A stretch of DNA of 64,000 bases, from assembly GCA_030142905.1 (NCBI GenBank), contig JASJOG010000340.1:124001-188000 (forward strand). Direction: 5' to 3'. The first letter of the stretch is position 1. Every line of letters starts with the position of its first letter. This DNA is from Heliopora coerulea (Eukaryota > Cnidaria > Anthozoa > Scleralcyonacea > Helioporidae). A program made the position numbers and the translations under genes. Of the stretch, positions 63,200 to 64,000 are shown in pieces. A model generated the notes under the pieces. That model ran no database searches and had not been told where the DNA came from. It saw only the letters and a list, made by a program, of their open reading frames with translations.

Positions 63200-63660
63200 T
63201 TGTCAACAGTAAATGATATGATGACCCTATTTGAAGGTATTGTAATCCTCGTGTACGATAGCACAAGCACATACATAGGTGTCATTGAAGCCCGTAAAGA
63301 TCTTTTTTTAACTGAAAAGAATGAAAATCGATACCATCCCTCTGACAGTCAATGTCTTGCTTTAACACAGAAAGAGATTAGTATATACCAGACATATGAC
63401 TGCTGGGGGACGTGCTTGGTGCCAACGTTCGAGTGTCCCTGCCCGAATAAATCGGGCACGGTGAAAGGCGATACGCAAACATGACAACGCTTGTAGATCA
63501 CTGTTACATCGATATCGCAAATCTGCAAAGAGCTGTTGAAGCACGGATGCAAAAGAGAAAAGCAATATTCAGTACGGTGCAAATGCATCCAGGCTGAAAT
63601 GCTGTGTACAGCATTATGTAACTGTAGAGGAAACTGTAACAGAATAATCCCAAATATTTC
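63200..63660 (+). pseudogene. Relic of an uncharacterised cysteine-rich protein
   Basis: The frame reads FEGIVILVYDSTST, VIEARKDLF and YDCWGTCLVPTFECP, then two stops (63482-63484 and 63494-63496), then in the same frame ICKELLKHGCKREKQYSVRC and CKCIQAEMLCTALCNCRGNC. I recognise this as the C-terminal part of a recurring invertebrate and fish protein family (L-x-x-F-x-V-x-x-Y-D-R-T-S ... C-x-E-L-x-x-C-G-C ... C-x-C-x-A ... C-T-x-L-C-x-C-x-G-x-C) of unknown function. The Cys pattern resembles CXC/tesmin-type motifs. The two stops indicate a pseudogene. Confidence 0.55.
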
Positions 63661-63664
63661 TAAC

Positions 63665-64000
63665 CTCACTCTCAGTTGTCCTAATAAAATATTTGTTCAT
63701 AAACAATCCTGACTAATTTAGTTTTCGGTTTCTATTTAGTGTTTACGATATATAAAGACTATCTTTCTTTGCTTCGTCACTTGATTGTTCATACAATATG
63801 ACATGTTGCCTAATGGTACTGTGAACGAAGGAATAAAATTTTGTTTTTCTCACTGAAGTTTATGATTTTTTTTTATGCTAAAATAAATCTTTTATTGACT
63901 GAAAATTTGATTTTGCCTCGTTTTCTTTCAGGGTATAATTTATGCTGGCAAAAACGTCTTTATTTTTCGATTTCATGTGGAATCACTCCAAATATTGTTT
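63665..64000. other. AT-rich flank, nothing recognised
   Basis: No coding frame or repeat recognised between the cysteine-rich relic and the window end. Confidence 0.4.

Overview
This is eukaryotic, AT-rich, intron-bearing DNA that is dominated by mobile elements. The mix of CR1/L2-like LINEs, Penelope-like elements, hAT, Tc1/mariner, Ty3/gypsy, Ty1/copia and Bel/Pao remnants, together with DZIP3-type HEPN and SAMD9-like immune domains, suggests a marine invertebrate, most likely an anthozoan cnidarian (coral or sea anemone). The species cannot be named from the sequence alone. No rRNA gene, CRISPR array, operon or bacterial feature is visible.

The main host locus is an apparently multi-exon plus-strand gene. 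Three exons at 10.55-12.40 kb encode disordered acidic/lysine-rich sequence and all have phase 1 at both ends. A 64-bp exon lies at 32.56 kb, an exon at 33.33-33.75 kb encodes a DZIP3-like HEPN domain, and a 3.5-kb exon at 48.29-51.83 kb encodes a SAMD9/SAMD9L-like P-loop NTPase. The splice sites and phases of the six exons are mutually compatible, so I infer one HEPN + SAMD9-like gene whose introns have been filled by transposons. This is an inference and needs RNA evidence.

Layout: 0-3.1 kb minus-strand LINE with esterase-like ORF1 end, EN and RT. 3.1-4.1 kb Penelope-like (PLE) fragment. 4.1-6.8 kb degraded hAT. 7-9.8 kb fold-back and MITE-type repeats, LINE tail and Bel/Pao gag scrap. 10.5-12.4 kb host exons. 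12.5-17.6 kb PLE pieces with hammerhead ribozyme motifs and one PLE with RT and GIY-YIG domains. 17.7-20.5 kb hAT with clear 8-bp target duplication, inserted in the PLE 3' end. 20.7-23.5 kb hairpin-rich repeats, mariner MITE and a 145-bp hammerhead palindrome. 26-27 kb mariner-like DD37E relic. 29.2-32.1 kb LINE with an uninterrupted 910-codon ORF. 32.6-33.8 kb host exons, then a large (CT)n tract. 34.5 kb Tc1 fragment. 35.3-47.9 kb a Ty3/gypsy element with a PLE in its 5' LTR, a 3.7-kb insertion containing LINE debris and a second LINE in its protease. 48.3-51.8 kb SAMD9-like exon. 55-61.8 kb a Ty1/copia element broken by an hAT that itself holds a PLE, plus a tRNA-bearing fold-back insertion. 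63.2 kb a relic of a cysteine-rich protein.

The insertions give a relative order of events. The gypsy is older than the PLE in its LTR and the LINE in its protease; the copia is older than its hAT and tRNA-like insertions; the 15.9-kb PLE is older than the hAT at 17.7 kb. Nearly every element ORF carries frameshifts or stops; the 29.2-kb LINE is the best preserved.
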